Assembly: GCA_046705285.1 (NCBI GenBank)
Contig: JBJKQK010000091.1
Coordinates: 1-55,951 of the forward strand
From: SCRD01 sp046705285
GTDB taxonomy: Bacteria > Acidobacteriota > Terriglobia > UBA7540
Direction of reading: 5' to 3'
DNA: 55,951 nucleotides
A program made the position numbers and the translations under genes. Every line of letters begins with the position of its first letter. Positions within the stretch are counted from its first letter, which is position 1. Below the pieces are notes generated by a model that saw nothing but the letters and a program-made list of their open reading frames with translations, searched no databases and was not told the origin of the DNA. Shown here piece by piece: positions 16,523 through 25,864 of the stretch.

Positions 16523-17482
16523 GTGGACTTGGCGCATCGTCGAAACCTCTCTTTGAAAAACGCTGTCCTGATCACCAATCCACTGGCAGGAGTTAAGAGC
16601 GCGCGCCGCTCTCAACGGATTCACTCCTCAGCCGCAATCCTGCGCCAATCCGGAATTGAGACAGTCATAAACTTGACGTCAAAACCCGGCGACGGAGAAA
16701 GACTGGCCAGAGCCGCTGTCGATAGGGGGTGTGACCTGATGATTGTGTGCGGGGGCGACGGTACTATCAACGAAGTCGTCAATGGCATGGCGACGACTTG
16801 TACCCCACTTGCCATCCTGCCCGGTGGAACTGCGAATATCATCGCCAAGGAACTGCGATTGCCCGGAGGCATCGTGGAAGCAGCAAGGCAGCTGCCATCC
16901 TGGCAGCCATGCCGAGTCTCGCTAGGCCGGGCGAAATGGGAAGAATCGGGGTCTCCACAGCAACGTTATTTCCTAGCTGTTGCAGGTATTGGCTTTGACG
17001 CCCACATTATCAGCCAACTCAGTCTTCCCATGAAGCATCGTGTGGGAGTCCTTGCTTATGTGTGGGAGGCAGTGGGGCAGGCATTGTGCTACGGGTTTCC
17101 CCGTTTTCAATGCACGGTCGACAATTTCACGAGCTCAGCAACTTTTGTGGTAATTCAGCGGACCCGCCGGTATGCAGGCTGGTTACGTCTGGCCCGGGAG
17201 CAAAACATCCGCAATCCCGGCTTTTCGTGCTGCCTTTTCACGAACTCCAAACGGGTGCGTTACTTCCAGTACGCGCTGGCAGTCCTCATGGGAACCCATG
17301 CGCGGTTCCGCGACGTAAAGATGCTCAACGGCAACACTGTTCGCTGTTCTTGCGGCAGCCTTAAGGAAACCGTTTACTTTGAAGTTGACGGCGAAATGGC
17401 GGGGAGGATTCCTGTCACGTTTGATATCGTTCCAGATGCCCTGACACTCCTGGCGCCCCAGTCGTTCTTCACCTCGACGTAG
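16523..17482 (+). CDS. Diacylglycerol kinase-family lipid kinase
   Basis: A 319-residue protein of the DagK/YegS/LCB5 type. It shows AVLITNPLAGVKSA at the start, the ATP-binding GGDGTINEVVNGM motif, the LPGGTANIIAKEL motif and the GIGFDAHI segment of the second domain, ending with FEVDGEMA. Such enzymes phosphorylate diacylglycerol or related lipids at the membrane. The start is a GTG at 16523 with no good Shine-Dalgarno sequence; a TTG about 11 codons in is an alternative. It is followed by a membrane hydrolase gene on the same strand. Confidence 0.88.
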   Translation: MDLAHRRNLSLKNAVLITNPLAGVKSARRSQRIHSSAAILRQSGIETVINLTSKPGDGERLARAAVDRGCDLMIVCGGDGTINEVVNGMATTCTPLAILPGGTANIIAKELRLPGGIVEAARQLPSWQPCRVSLGRAKWEESGSPQQRYFLAVAGIGFDAHIISQLSLPMKHRVGVLAYVWEAVGQALCYGFPRFQCTVDNFTSSATFVVIQRTRRYAGWLRLAREQNIRNPGFSCCLFTNSKRVRYFQYALAVLMGTHARFRDVKMLNGNTVRCSCGSLKETVYFEVDGEMAGRIPVTFDIVPDALTLLAPQSFFTST

Positions 17483-17568
17483 CGATGCCCGGGCGCCCGG
17501 TGGAGACCCGGCTTGACACTTGCCGACGACAAATCCTACACTCGGCAGTCACGAAGCGATTCTCTGAC

Positions 17569-18582
17569 ATGGACAATATAACCCATACCCTCACGGGCCT
17601 TGCGATCAGCCAGGCTGGTTTTAACCGCAAGACACGCTACGCCACACTTGCGATCATCGTCGGAGCAAATCTTCCGGATGTCGACATGGTTAGCCGCATT
17701 TGGGGGAATGTAGCCTACCTTAAGTTTCACCGAGGCATTACGCATTCGGTCATCGGCGCGACCGCATTGGCAGCATTGCTGGCAGGGATCGTCTATTTCC
17801 TCGGCAAGAGGGCGCGTTCTCCCAAGAAGGGCCCGCCGCTTGACGGACGCTGGCTCTTGCTTGGATGTTGGGTTGCAACGGCAAGCCATCTGTTGCTCGA
17901 TTTTACAACCTCATACGGAATCCGGCTGTTCATGCCCTTCAACAACCACTGGTACGCATGGGGGATCGAACCCATCGTCGATCCCTTCTTGTGGCTGATT
18001 CTCATTGCGGGCCTTGGCCTGCCGGCCCTTTTTCGCCTGATCACTGAGGAACTGGGAGCACGAAAATCGGGACTTCAAAGGGGAGCAGTCTTGTCTCTGT
18101 GCGGAATGATCGCGCTATGGGGCCTCCGCGATTTCAGCCACCGAAGGGCGTTGAACATGCTGGACGCGGTCAACTACCGCCAAGGGGTCCAGCAAGACTT
18201 CGGCGCGTTCCCGAGTTTCACAAACCCTTTCGATTGGACGGGAGTTGTCGAAACAACTCGTGCTTTTTATGTTTTGCCGGTTGATGTGCTTAACGGAAGG
18301 CTGGACCTTCAAAACTCTCGCATCTTCCACAAACCTGGGCCATCTCCCGCCATCAAAGCAGCCTTGGCAACTCAGACAGCCAGGGTCTTTATGAACTTTG
18401 CCCGATTTCCCTGGATCGAGGTCATTCCCACTGAAGCGGGACCCACCGTCATTATCCGTGACCTTCGCTTTCAGCCGCCAAACTTCCGACGCGGCGGATT
18501 CGCAATCCGAATACAACTGGACAAGGATCTCGACGTTCGTTCGCAGGAACTCAGTTTTCCAGGGAGATTTCCAGGTCATTAA
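17569..18582 (+). CDS. Membrane-bound metal-dependent hydrolase (YdjM/LexA-regulated type)
   Basis: About 337 residues. The N-terminal motif MDNITHTLTGLAISQ, the GANLPDVD segment and FHRGITHSVIG carry the His/Asp residues that mark this family; several hydrophobic helices follow (for example IGATALAALLAGIVYFL and LWLILIAGLGLPALF). A further HLLLDFTTSYG supplies the conserved H-x3-D. The ATG at 17569 was chosen because the family begins with exactly this motif. The substrate is unknown. Its stop overlaps the end of the convergent VTT-domain gene by 4 bases. Confidence 0.85.
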   Translation: MDNITHTLTGLAISQAGFNRKTRYATLAIIVGANLPDVDMVSRIWGNVAYLKFHRGITHSVIGATALAALLAGIVYFLGKRARSPKKGPPLDGRWLLLGCWVATASHLLLDFTTSYGIRLFMPFNNHWYAWGIEPIVDPFLWLILIAGLGLPALFRLITEELGARKSGLQRGAVLSLCGMIALWGLRDFSHRRALNMLDAVNYRQGVQQDFGAFPSFTNPFDWTGVVETTRAFYVLPVDVLNGRLDLQNSRIFHKPGPSPAIKAALATQTARVFMNFARFPWIEVIPTEAGPTVIIRDLRFQPPNFRRGGFAIRIQLDKDLDVRSQELSFPGRFPGH

Positions 18583-19226
18583 TCTTGATCCCGATTCGAC
18601 GAAACCGATTCGGGCGTCGGATTCTGTCTCTCCTTATCACCTGGACCCCACCACCATCGGTAGAGAACGGTCGATATAATGACAATTGCGACACATCCCA
18701 ACGAGATCCAGACGATGTTGTTTTTAAGAAAGTCTTCTCCGCCTACCCCGTAACGGACCCCAATCCACGCCTCGGCGCCAAACCTGAGCACTCCCCCGAT
18801 GAACAGGGCCAGCGTGAAGCGGAACGGACTGATTCGCAGCACTCCCGAAGCCAGAAGGATCGGCTTGATCGGCAACGGAGGCGGCAATAGCGACGCAACC
18901 AGGACGGTCAGGAAATCAATCTTGACCAGCCACTTTTTGGCACGGCTCATTTCACGGGCACTTGGCTTTCGTTTGAATAGACGCGCACCCGTTTTCCCAA
19001 TGAAGTAGATAAAAAATGATCCAGCAATCGTACCCAGAATGCAGCCAGCGGCGTACATCCATGCAAGCCTAGGGTCCCGGCTCGAGAGGTAAATGAGGAG
19101 GAAGTCTTTTACGCCGGGCATGGAAAGGCCGGCTGAGTCAAGGGTGGCAATCCCCACAAGACCCCATCCGCCGTAAAGAACCAGCGTGTGTTCAATCCTA
19201 TCGGCCAGGGAGTGGAGAAATTTCAC
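18579..19226 (-). CDS. DedA/VTT-domain membrane protein (YqaA-like)
   Basis: A 215-residue integral membrane protein. It has several hydrophobic helices and the VTT-family core: a GxxxG-rich region near CILGTIAGSFFIYFIGKTGA, then FLTVLVASLLPPPLPIKPILLASG, where the proline-rich turn after a re-entrant helix is typical. DedA/VTT proteins are linked to lipid flipping (for example undecaprenyl phosphate) and membrane homeostasis. The cytoplasmic C-terminus ends in a hydrophilic tail. It is convergent with the hydrolase gene. Confidence 0.85.
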   Translation of the reverse strand: MKFLHSLADRIEHTLVLYGGWGLVGIATLDSAGLSMPGVKDFLLIYLSSRDPRLAWMYAAGCILGTIAGSFFIYFIGKTGARLFKRKPSAREMSRAKKWLVKIDFLTVLVASLLPPPLPIKPILLASGVLRISPFRFTLALFIGGVLRFGAEAWIGVRYGVGGEDFLKNNIVWISLGCVAIVIISTVLYRWWWGPGDKERQNPTPESVSSNRDQD

Positions 19227-20016
19227 GTCGTTTACCCTCGTTTGCCGGGGTCGCCCATTCTATTCGCATCCGGAATTCAAATCAACATTTGGTGTCTACC
19301 TGTCCCGGAGGCCACAGACTTGCCAACGCTCAACTTACACAAGGACTGACCACTTTGTCGATTGACATCATGCAGTAAATTGCGCCTTTCTGAAACCTTT
19401 AGCTCCCTGGCATTACAGGAGACTTCGTGCTTCACCTGACAGCTTGTTGGACAACCCATGCCGCCCTTCGTTCCGGGGAGCCAGAGTGCAGCCAGTAAAA
19501 TCCCTTGAAGAGAACACCGCCCAACTCAACCGGTGACTCATCTCCGGCCAGTGCGAAGATGCCGGGTTTTGCCGAGGGCGCTGATTTTCGAGCGCGGTTT
19601 CAAGACATGCCGTCTCGTCCGGCTCCATTGGAGATACGATACCGGACAAAAGAGGTAACGTCCCTTCCAAATTCATTGAGGAGCTTCCGGCGCCAGAGTT
19701 CGAGGGTAGGCGAATGTGTCCAGGAAATCTGAACAATCTGATCGAGGAGCGTTACATTTCCACTGATGTAACGCAACTGGCCAACATGATCTTCCCGCGT
19801 TGGCCGCACTGGGCAGTTTGATCCTCCAGACTCAACTGGTGATCAGAGATGACGGCGCCAACCTTCAGCAGCGCGACGCCGATCAGCACACTCGTCCCCC
19901 TTTCGGTATCCCGGCAAACGTCTGAGCACACCTCGAACGCATTTCTGAGACAGCCGGTTGGCAGTTGAGGTTCAGGCAGCCGATCAAACAACGACCCGGC
20001 AACACGCCTCCGCCTC
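19227..20016. other. 790-base region without a convincing gene
   Basis: Lies between the starts of the VTT gene and the end of galT. Several short frames exist on the minus strand (for example 19752-19991 and 19600-19809), but none has a recognisable domain, a good ribosome binding site or a homologue I can name. It may hold a decayed gene. I see no tRNA, repeat or clear terminator in it. Confidence 0.5.
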
Positions 20017-21030
20017 TCAGGAAGTCACAGGAACCACGGCTTCCCGAAGGAACTTCGCAGACTCCTCCGGCGGCGTGGGATTGATGTGAAAACCAGTGCC
20101 CCACTCAAAACCGGCAATCTTGGTCAATTTGGGCATAATTTCCACGTGCCAGTGATAGTGGTCGTTGGGGGTTTCAGGAATAGGGGAAGTGTGAATAATA
20201 TAGTTATAGGCAGGATAATCCAGGACCTTATCAAGCCGCATCAGCATGTCTTTCAGCACTACAGCCAGTTGCTCAAATTCCTGCTTCTGAGAGTCTTCAA
20301 ACGCCGACTGGTGGACGTGCGGAATGATCCAGATTTCAAATGGGAATCGCGGGGCGAAGGGAGCAACCGCAATAAACGCGGGGTTATCTGCAATCACCCG
20401 GGTGCCGCTTTCCTTTTCCTGCCGGATGATATCACAGAAGATGCAGCGCTCCTTGAAATTGAAATACTCGCGCGCACCGTCACTTTCCTCACGCACGCGC
20501 TTGGGGACAACCGGCAAGGCAATCAACTGCGAATGGGTGTGTTCAAGCGAAGCTCCGGCGGCTTCGCCGTGGTTCTTGAAGATCATGATGTACTTGAAAC
20601 GATGATCTTTCTTGAGATCCAGAATTCGGTCGCGATAGGCCCATAACACGTCTTCGATCTGGCGGGGCGACAGCATTGCCAGGGTCTTCTGATGGTCCGG
20701 TGTCTCAATGATGACCTCATGAGCACCGATGCCGTTCATTTTGTCATACAGTCCTTCTCCCTGGCGATTCAGCGAGCCCTCGATGCCAAGAGCAGGAAAC
20801 TTGTTGGCAACTACCCGCAATGACCACCCCGGCGCATTCCGTGCGCTGCCATCGCTCCGGTAAGCGATGATTTCAGGCGGGGTCTTTGACTCATTGCCAT
20901 TACAGAACGGGCAAAACCCGGAACCACGGATCTGAACCTTGTCGCGGACAAAGTCGGATGGCCTCTTGGCCCGCTCCGTTGCGATAATCACCCAGCGGCC
21001 TGTAATGGGGTCTTTCCTGAGTTCAGGCAA
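20017..21030 (-). CDS. galT: Galactose-1-phosphate uridylyltransferase
   Basis: Leloir-type enzyme of the HIT superfamily transferring UMP between hexose 1-phosphates. A zinc pair CPFC (residues about 40-43) is followed by FPAL, FKNHGEAAGASLEHTHSQ and a second half with NDHYHWHVEIMP. The active-site triad is H-T-H-S-Q, where the usual form is H-P-H-x-Q. About 337 residues, normal length. The Shine-Dalgarno AAGGAG overlaps a GTG at 21039 but is 8 bases before a TTG at 21030, which gives the family-typical start LPELRKDPITGRWVIIA; I chose the TTG. No other gal gene is adjacent. Confidence 0.9.
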   Translation of the reverse strand: MPELRKDPITGRWVIIATERAKRPSDFVRDKVQIRGSGFCPFCNGNESKTPPEIIAYRSDGSARNAPGWSLRVVANKFPALGIEGSLNRQGEGLYDKMNGIGAHEVIIETPDHQKTLAMLSPRQIEDVLWAYRDRILDLKKDHRFKYIMIFKNHGEAAGASLEHTHSQLIALPVVPKRVREESDGAREYFNFKERCIFCDIIRQEKESGTRVIADNPAFIAVAPFAPRFPFEIWIIPHVHQSAFEDSQKQEFEQLAVVLKDMLMRLDKVLDYPAYNYIIHTSPIPETPNDHYHWHVEIMPKLTKIAGFEWGTGFHINPTPPEESAKFLREAVVPVTS

Positions 21031-21082
21031 GGTTGTCACTCCTTATGCTTCAAGTTTCCTACAGCAGAAGGGCCAGAGCCAG

Positions 21083-21553
21083 CTAATCACTAAACGCGCC
21101 CTTGATGACGCGAACCTGAAAACCTGCCGCAGAGTCCCAGAGGACACTGGCAATATCAAATCGATACGCTGCCGGCATGCGCTTCAATCCTCTCATATAC
21201 TCCTGGGCGCTTTTGATGATTCGCCTCTGCTGGCCACGGCCAACGGCAGACTCGGGAGGTCCGGCCTCATCTCCGGTCCTCGTCTTCACTTCGATAAAGG
21301 CCAATACCGGCCCATCCCAGCCTACCATATCCAGTTCGCCCGAATGTGAATGTGGGCGCCGATTTCGCGCGACAATGACATACCCCGCATGACGGAGATG
21401 CCAGTAAGCCAGCGTCTCACCACGCGAGCCCACACTCAAGTGGCGATTCCTGGCGCTGGCTTCTTTTGGCTGAAGTCCAGGCCGTGCCCATCTGGCACGC
21501 CGCTGCTCCCTCTTCACGAGCGCACCGTAGATCAGTCGAGCAACCCAGTCCAA
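21083..21553 (-). CDS. YraN family (UPF0102) nuclease-like protein
   Basis: A 156-residue protein with the YraN core: GETLAYWHLRHAGYVIVARNRR, then GELDMVGWDGPVLAFIEVKTR. The E-D-ExK arrangement is the PD-(D/E)xK nuclease-like active site. It ends with YRFDIASVLWD, also typical. The function in the cell is not established for most members. The start is TTG at 21553 with GGGAG a few bases upstream. It follows the aminotransferase gene by 17 bases, likely one transcript. Confidence 0.88.
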   Translation of the reverse strand: MDWVARLIYGALVKREQRRARWARPGLQPKEASARNRHLSVGSRGETLAYWHLRHAGYVIVARNRRPHSHSGELDMVGWDGPVLAFIEVKTRTGDEAGPPESAVGRGQQRRIIKSAQEYMRGLKRMPAAYRFDIASVLWDSAAGFQVRVIKGAFSD

Positions 21554-21570
21554 GATCTCCCAACCTTAAT

Positions 21571-22899
21571 TCATTTTTCTGCTTCCTCGATCGCCCGCTC
21601 CAGAGTGTCCAGGGCAAAGTCTGCCTGGTATTTCTCAACAATCAAGGGAGGCATCAGGCGAATCGTGCTTTCGCCACACCCCAGCATCAGAACACCAAGT
21701 TCGAAGACGCGCCGGATCACCTGCTGGCGCATCGCAGGGTTAGGCTCTCGGCCAGCCTGGTCCTTAACCAGTTCGATGCCAATCATCAGCCCTTTGCCTC
21801 TCACGTCGCCAACCATGCGGTGCTTCGCAGGCCAGTCCTTGAGACGGTCCATGATATATTCACCCACGCTGGCCGCGTTGGCGATGTACTTCTCTTCCAG
21901 CAGGCGAATGGTTTCAAGCGCTGCAGCACATGCCACGGGATTCCCGCCAAACGTCGAAGCGTGCGCGCCGGGCGGCCAGTTCATGATGTCTGCCCGAGCC
22001 ACCGTCAGGCCCAGAGGCATACCAGATGCAATGCCCTTGGCCGTGACCAAAATGTCCGGAACAATCCCCGAGTGCTCACAGGCCCACATGCGTCCCGTAC
22101 GCCCCATTCCGCTCTGGATCTCGTCGACAATCAGCAGGATGCCGTGCCGCTCAGTAAGGTCGCGCAGTTCGGGGAGAAATTCTGGTGGGGGAACAACATA
22201 GCCGCCCTCACCCTGGATGGGTTCGACAACAACAGCCGCAACCTCTTCCGATGGAACTGATGTCTTGAAGAGTCTCTTGATAGCCTCGATGCCACTGCAG
22301 TCGCACTTGCCTGCCGCATGGCTGTTTGCAGACCTGTAAGGGTTCGGATAGGGAACATGGCTCACTCCCGGAAGCAGCGGGCCGAATCCATTACGTTGCA
22401 CCGCCTTGCTGGCCGTGAGGGAAAGGGAACCGAACGTCCGGCCATGAAAGCACCCCAGGAATGCGATAAATCGGTGCCGGTGCGTGTGGTAACGGGCAAG
22501 TTTCATTGCCGCTTCAATGCTCTCCGTGCCGGAGTTGGCAAAATGAACGCGTTTGGGGAAATCTCCCGGCGTGATGGCACTGATTTTTTCCGCAATCTGG
22601 ACCAGCAGAGGGTAATAGAAATCCGTGCCTGACATGTGGATCAGGGTTTCAGCCTGCTGCTGGATCGCCCGGACAACTTCCGGATGGCAGTGGCCCGTGG
22701 AAACTGATGCGATCCCCGCGCTGAAATCCAGAAAGATATTCCCATCAACATCCTCGACCATCATGCCGCTGCCGCGCTTGGCCACCATCGGATAGTCGCG
22801 GCCATACGATGGCGAAACCAGCCGATGGTCCAGGTCCAGAATCTTCCGGGCTTGCGGCCCGGGTAGTGGCATCTTGATTTCAGGCAAGCTATTTTTCAT
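21571..22899 (-). CDS. Class III PLP-dependent aminotransferase (acetylornithine/GABA-type)
   Basis: A 442-residue fold-type I enzyme. Visible are the SGTESIEAAMKLARYHT region, the FLGCFHGRTFGSLSLTASK segment, the PLP-binding VDEIQSGMGRTG (Asp contacting the pyridine nitrogen), and the Schiff-base lysine in DILVTAKGIASGMPLG. The C-terminus has RGKGLMIGIELV. The extra CDCSGIEAIKRLF insert and length fit the 4-aminobutyrate/ornithine group, but substrate cannot be read from sequence. AAGGA lies 7 bases before the ATG. It is probably cotranscribed with the YraN gene. Confidence 0.9.
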   Translation of the reverse strand: MKNSLPEIKMPLPGPQARKILDLDHRLVSPSYGRDYPMVAKRGSGMMVEDVDGNIFLDFSAGIASVSTGHCHPEVVRAIQQQAETLIHMSGTDFYYPLLVQIAEKISAITPGDFPKRVHFANSGTESIEAAMKLARYHTHRHRFIAFLGCFHGRTFGSLSLTASKAVQRNGFGPLLPGVSHVPYPNPYRSANSHAAGKCDCSGIEAIKRLFKTSVPSEEVAAVVVEPIQGEGGYVVPPPEFLPELRDLTERHGILLIVDEIQSGMGRTGRMWACEHSGIVPDILVTAKGIASGMPLGLTVARADIMNWPPGAHASTFGGNPVACAAALETIRLLEEKYIANAASVGEYIMDRLKDWPAKHRMVGDVRGKGLMIGIELVKDQAGREPNPAMRQQVIRRVFELGVLMLGCGESTIRLMPPLIVEKYQADFALDTLERAIEEAEK

Positions 22900-23008
22900 A
22901 GGGGGTTCCTTACAAACATCGTCAAGATCAATGACCTTCCGCAGGGTTCGTAGAAGCGAGACTCATTTGCGAAATACAGTCACGATGGAAAAGGGTCGGA
23001 GCCTGGAC

Positions 23009-24502
23009 TCACATGCGTTTCCACCGTGTACCCATCTTGGTATCCTCCACAAGCACTCCGCCTTTCTGCAACTCGTCGCGTATCTGGTCGGCGCGGGCGA
23101 AATTTCCCTGGCGTCTGGCACCTTCGCGTTCCGAAAGAAGTCTTTCGATTTCCTCTTCACCTAGAGTTTCGACAAGCACTTTCTCCCCTTCTGTGCCCGG
23201 TTCAGGCCCCTGCGCGGGTGCAAGCTCCTTCTCGGTCTTAACCAGGCCGAACTGATGGAGTTTGGCCTGGTCATTGTCTTCAAGTACGGCAAAGATTCGG
23301 TCCCACTGGCCCAGACCACCCAGGAAAGACTCGCGGTTTCCGTCAAGGAATTGGCCCCGATCCATGGCCGTGTTGCCCTCGCGAACCATCTCGAAGATGG
23401 CGGCCAGGGCCTCCGCCGTGTTCAGATTGTCCGCGAGCGCCTCTTCGAAATTCCGGCGCGCGTCGATGGCAATCTGGTCAAGCTCCGCGCTCTTGCCCAC
23501 CGGAAACTCTTCCTTTGTCAGCCGATAGTGAAAATTCCTCAGCCGCTCTACGGACTGCCGGGCCTGGTGCAAGCCTTCGAAAGTAAAGTTCAGAAGTCTG
23601 CGGAAAGGTACCGAAGCCAGCAGATAGCGGATCGCCGTCGGCCGGTAACCCTTGGAGATCAGGTCACGCAGCGTATACACGTTGCCGAGCGATTTGGACA
23701 TTTTCTCGCCGTTAACCACCAGGTGTTCACCGTGCAGCCAAAATCTCACAAAGGGCTTGCCTGTCGCCGCCTCGCTCTGCGCGATTTCATTTTCATGATG
23801 GGGAAAGACCAGGTCGATTCCGCCCGAGTGGATGTCGAATGTCGCGCCCAGATATTTCATCGACATCACCGAGCACTCAATGTGCCATCCCGGACGCCCT
23901 GGACCCAGCGGCGTGTCCCAATAAGGCTCACCCTCCTTGGCGGCCTTCCACAAAACGAAGTCGCGCACGTTCGCTTTGTCGTACTCATCGGCATCTACGC
24001 GCACACCCGCGCGCATCCCCGAAAGGTCAATCTTGGATAGCTTGCCGTAATCCGGAAACTTCTCAACCCGAAAGTAATACGATCCGTCGCTCTTGTAGGC
24101 AAAACCCTTTTGCTCGAGGGTCTGAATCAGTTTCACCATATCATCAATGTGATCGGTGGCTCGAACCACGATTTCCGGTTTTTCCAGATTCAGCAATTGC
24201 CGGTCAACCTCGAAGGCTTCAATATATTTGTCGGTGTATTCTCTCAGGCTGAGGCCAGCAGCCTTGGCATTGCGGATGGTCTTGTCATCCACATCCGTCA
24301 AATTCATGACCTGCATGACTTCGTAACCCTGATATTTCAGGAAACGTCGCAGGATGTCCTGGAAAACAAAGGTTCGATAATTGCCGATATGCGCATAGCC
24401 GTAGACCGTCAGGCCACAAGTGTATATCCGAACCTTTTGGTCTTCCAAAGGCTGGAATTCTTCCACCTCCCCAGCGAGCGTATTGTAGAGACGCAGAGTC
24501 AT
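23009..24502 (-). CDS. cysS: Cysteinyl-tRNA synthetase
   Basis: A class I aminoacyl-tRNA synthetase, about 497 residues. The HIGH-type motif is YGYAHIGNYR, the first zinc ligand is C in YTCGLTVYG, and the KMSKS motif is GEKMSKSLGN; ECSVMSMKYLG and FPHHENEIAQSE complete the zinc site and core. The C-terminus ends GVLVEDTKMGTRWKR. I chose the ATG at 24502 (MTLRLYNTLAGEVEEF), the family-typical start; the open frame extends 11 codons upstream without support. The tRNA-Cys gene is also in this window, at 45091. Confidence 0.96.
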   Translation of the reverse strand: MTLRLYNTLAGEVEEFQPLEDQKVRIYTCGLTVYGYAHIGNYRTFVFQDILRRFLKYQGYEVMQVMNLTDVDDKTIRNAKAAGLSLREYTDKYIEAFEVDRQLLNLEKPEIVVRATDHIDDMVKLIQTLEQKGFAYKSDGSYYFRVEKFPDYGKLSKIDLSGMRAGVRVDADEYDKANVRDFVLWKAAKEGEPYWDTPLGPGRPGWHIECSVMSMKYLGATFDIHSGGIDLVFPHHENEIAQSEAATGKPFVRFWLHGEHLVVNGEKMSKSLGNVYTLRDLISKGYRPTAIRYLLASVPFRRLLNFTFEGLHQARQSVERLRNFHYRLTKEEFPVGKSAELDQIAIDARRNFEEALADNLNTAEALAAIFEMVREGNTAMDRGQFLDGNRESFLGGLGQWDRIFAVLEDNDQAKLHQFGLVKTEKELAPAQGPEPGTEGEKVLVETLGEEEIERLLSEREGARRQGNFARADQIRDELQKGGVLVEDTKMGTRWKRM

Positions 24503-24759
24503 CGTATTTGAACGACAAGTAGAGAAGAATCTCACATTTTATCGGCGCACTGGGACCCAGTCAAGGAAGGGGGATTGCCAGTAACTCGGTTTGTTCTCGG
24601 CCCAGCTTGAGGTCAGCATTCTGGGCCAAAGCAGGTCCATCAGACCTGTGTGGCAATTGGGAAACCAGCATTTCGGCTCACAGGATCAGCGGTAGACGAG
24701 AGGAACGACAGGGCCACACCGCGCGTCTAATGGCGGTTTGCTCACAGGCGCGCAGCCTT

Positions 24760-25521
24760 TCACACAACGGTCACCTTGATTCCAACCTTTTCCAGCGCCC
24801 GCAATGTGCCCTTTCCAATGCCTGCGTCCGTGATTACCTCATCTATCGCAGAAGGTGGCGCAATCAGGCAGAGACTTCGCCGTCCAAACTTGCTGGAGTC
24901 ACAAACCATCACCACTCGCCGCGCGATTTCCACCATCACGCGATTCACCTTCGCCTCCAGCAAATTCGGCGTCGTCAAACCATAATCCACGTCAAACCCG
25001 TCAACGCCGAGAAACAGGATGTCCGCCTGTAGTTGCCTCAACGTTTCTTCTGCCAGCGGCCCCACCAGGGAAAACGATCTTTCTCGCAGGATTCCGCCTG
25101 TCAGGATCAATTCCATCGGCGTGGGAGCCAGCTCTGCGGCAATGTTGACAGCGTTTGTGATGATGGTCAGGTCCCGGCGTTGCAGCAACGACCGCGCCAC
25201 CGCTGTTGTAGTTGTCCCAGAATCCAGCAGAACTGCCTGTCCTTCCTTGACGAGGGCCGCGGCAGCCTCTCCTATCTTCTTCTTCTCGTCCCGGTGCAGG
25301 CTTTCTTTCTCCTTGATACTTGGGTCGATCAGCGTTCCGCCCCCGGTGGGAAGTCCGCCCCCGTGCGCTCGCAGGATCAATCCCTCGGCGTTAAGGATTT
25401 TCAGATCATTACGGATGGTAACGCGGGAAGTGTTGAAGCGCTTTGCCAGTTCGCGGACCAGCACCCTCCCTTCCCGCGCCATGATATCCAGGATGGCCCG
25501 TCGCCGTTCTTCAGCCAGCAT
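24760..25521 (-). CDS. DeoR-family transcriptional regulator
   Basis: About 253 residues. The N-terminal winged helix reads MLAEERRRAILDIMAREGRVLVRELAKRFNTSRVTIRNDLKILNAEGLI. It is followed by the sugar-phosphate sensor domain with LLDSGTTTTAVARSLL, LTGGILRERSFSLVGPLAE and FLGVDGFDVDYGLT. Members repress sugar-use operons and respond to phosphorylated sugars. No sugar catabolic operon is adjacent, so the target is unknown. The ATG at 25521 was chosen because DeoR proteins start this way; a GTG 7 codons upstream is possible. Confidence 0.9.
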   Translation of the reverse strand: MLAEERRRAILDIMAREGRVLVRELAKRFNTSRVTIRNDLKILNAEGLILRAHGGGLPTGGGTLIDPSIKEKESLHRDEKKKIGEAAAALVKEGQAVLLDSGTTTTAVARSLLQRRDLTIITNAVNIAAELAPTPMELILTGGILRERSFSLVGPLAEETLRQLQADILFLGVDGFDVDYGLTTPNLLEAKVNRVMVEIARRVVMVCDSSKFGRRSLCLIAPPSAIDEVITDAGIGKGTLRALEKVGIKVTVV

Positions 25522-25864
25522 GCTGATTTTGCCTTTCAGCACCTTGAGATTGTAATCGCCTTGTTTTTAATGCCTTTCCCGCAGTTTGTCAAAATAATTC
25601 CCGACTTCCCCCAACATTCGTGAGGTATTCGGCACTGACCGCGAATGTGTTGGCAAGGTCACCGAAGTAGTTGAAAACATGATCCCAATGCCATCGTTCT
25701 CGGCGCAGGAAGACGCTGGCGGAAGCCCGATGCCGCGGCCCGGATGGCCAAGTTAACCGAGTTGACGACCCAGAACAGACACGTTCATTCGCCCTGGCCG
25801 GAGCAGACGATTCCCAATCTCACACAAAAGGCATGGACTGGCAAGGGCAGCGACAGTTGATCTC
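25522..25864. other. 343-base region without a convincing gene
   Basis: Sits between the DeoR start and the end of the hybrid kinase. It should hold the DeoR promoter. No coding frame, RNA gene or clear hairpin was recognised. Confidence 0.5.

Noticed and set aside
19752..19991. Minus-strand frame with DTERGTSVLIGVALLK, faintly like MltR-type repressors
   Set aside because: The likeness covers only a few residues and the expected second half is not found in any frame.
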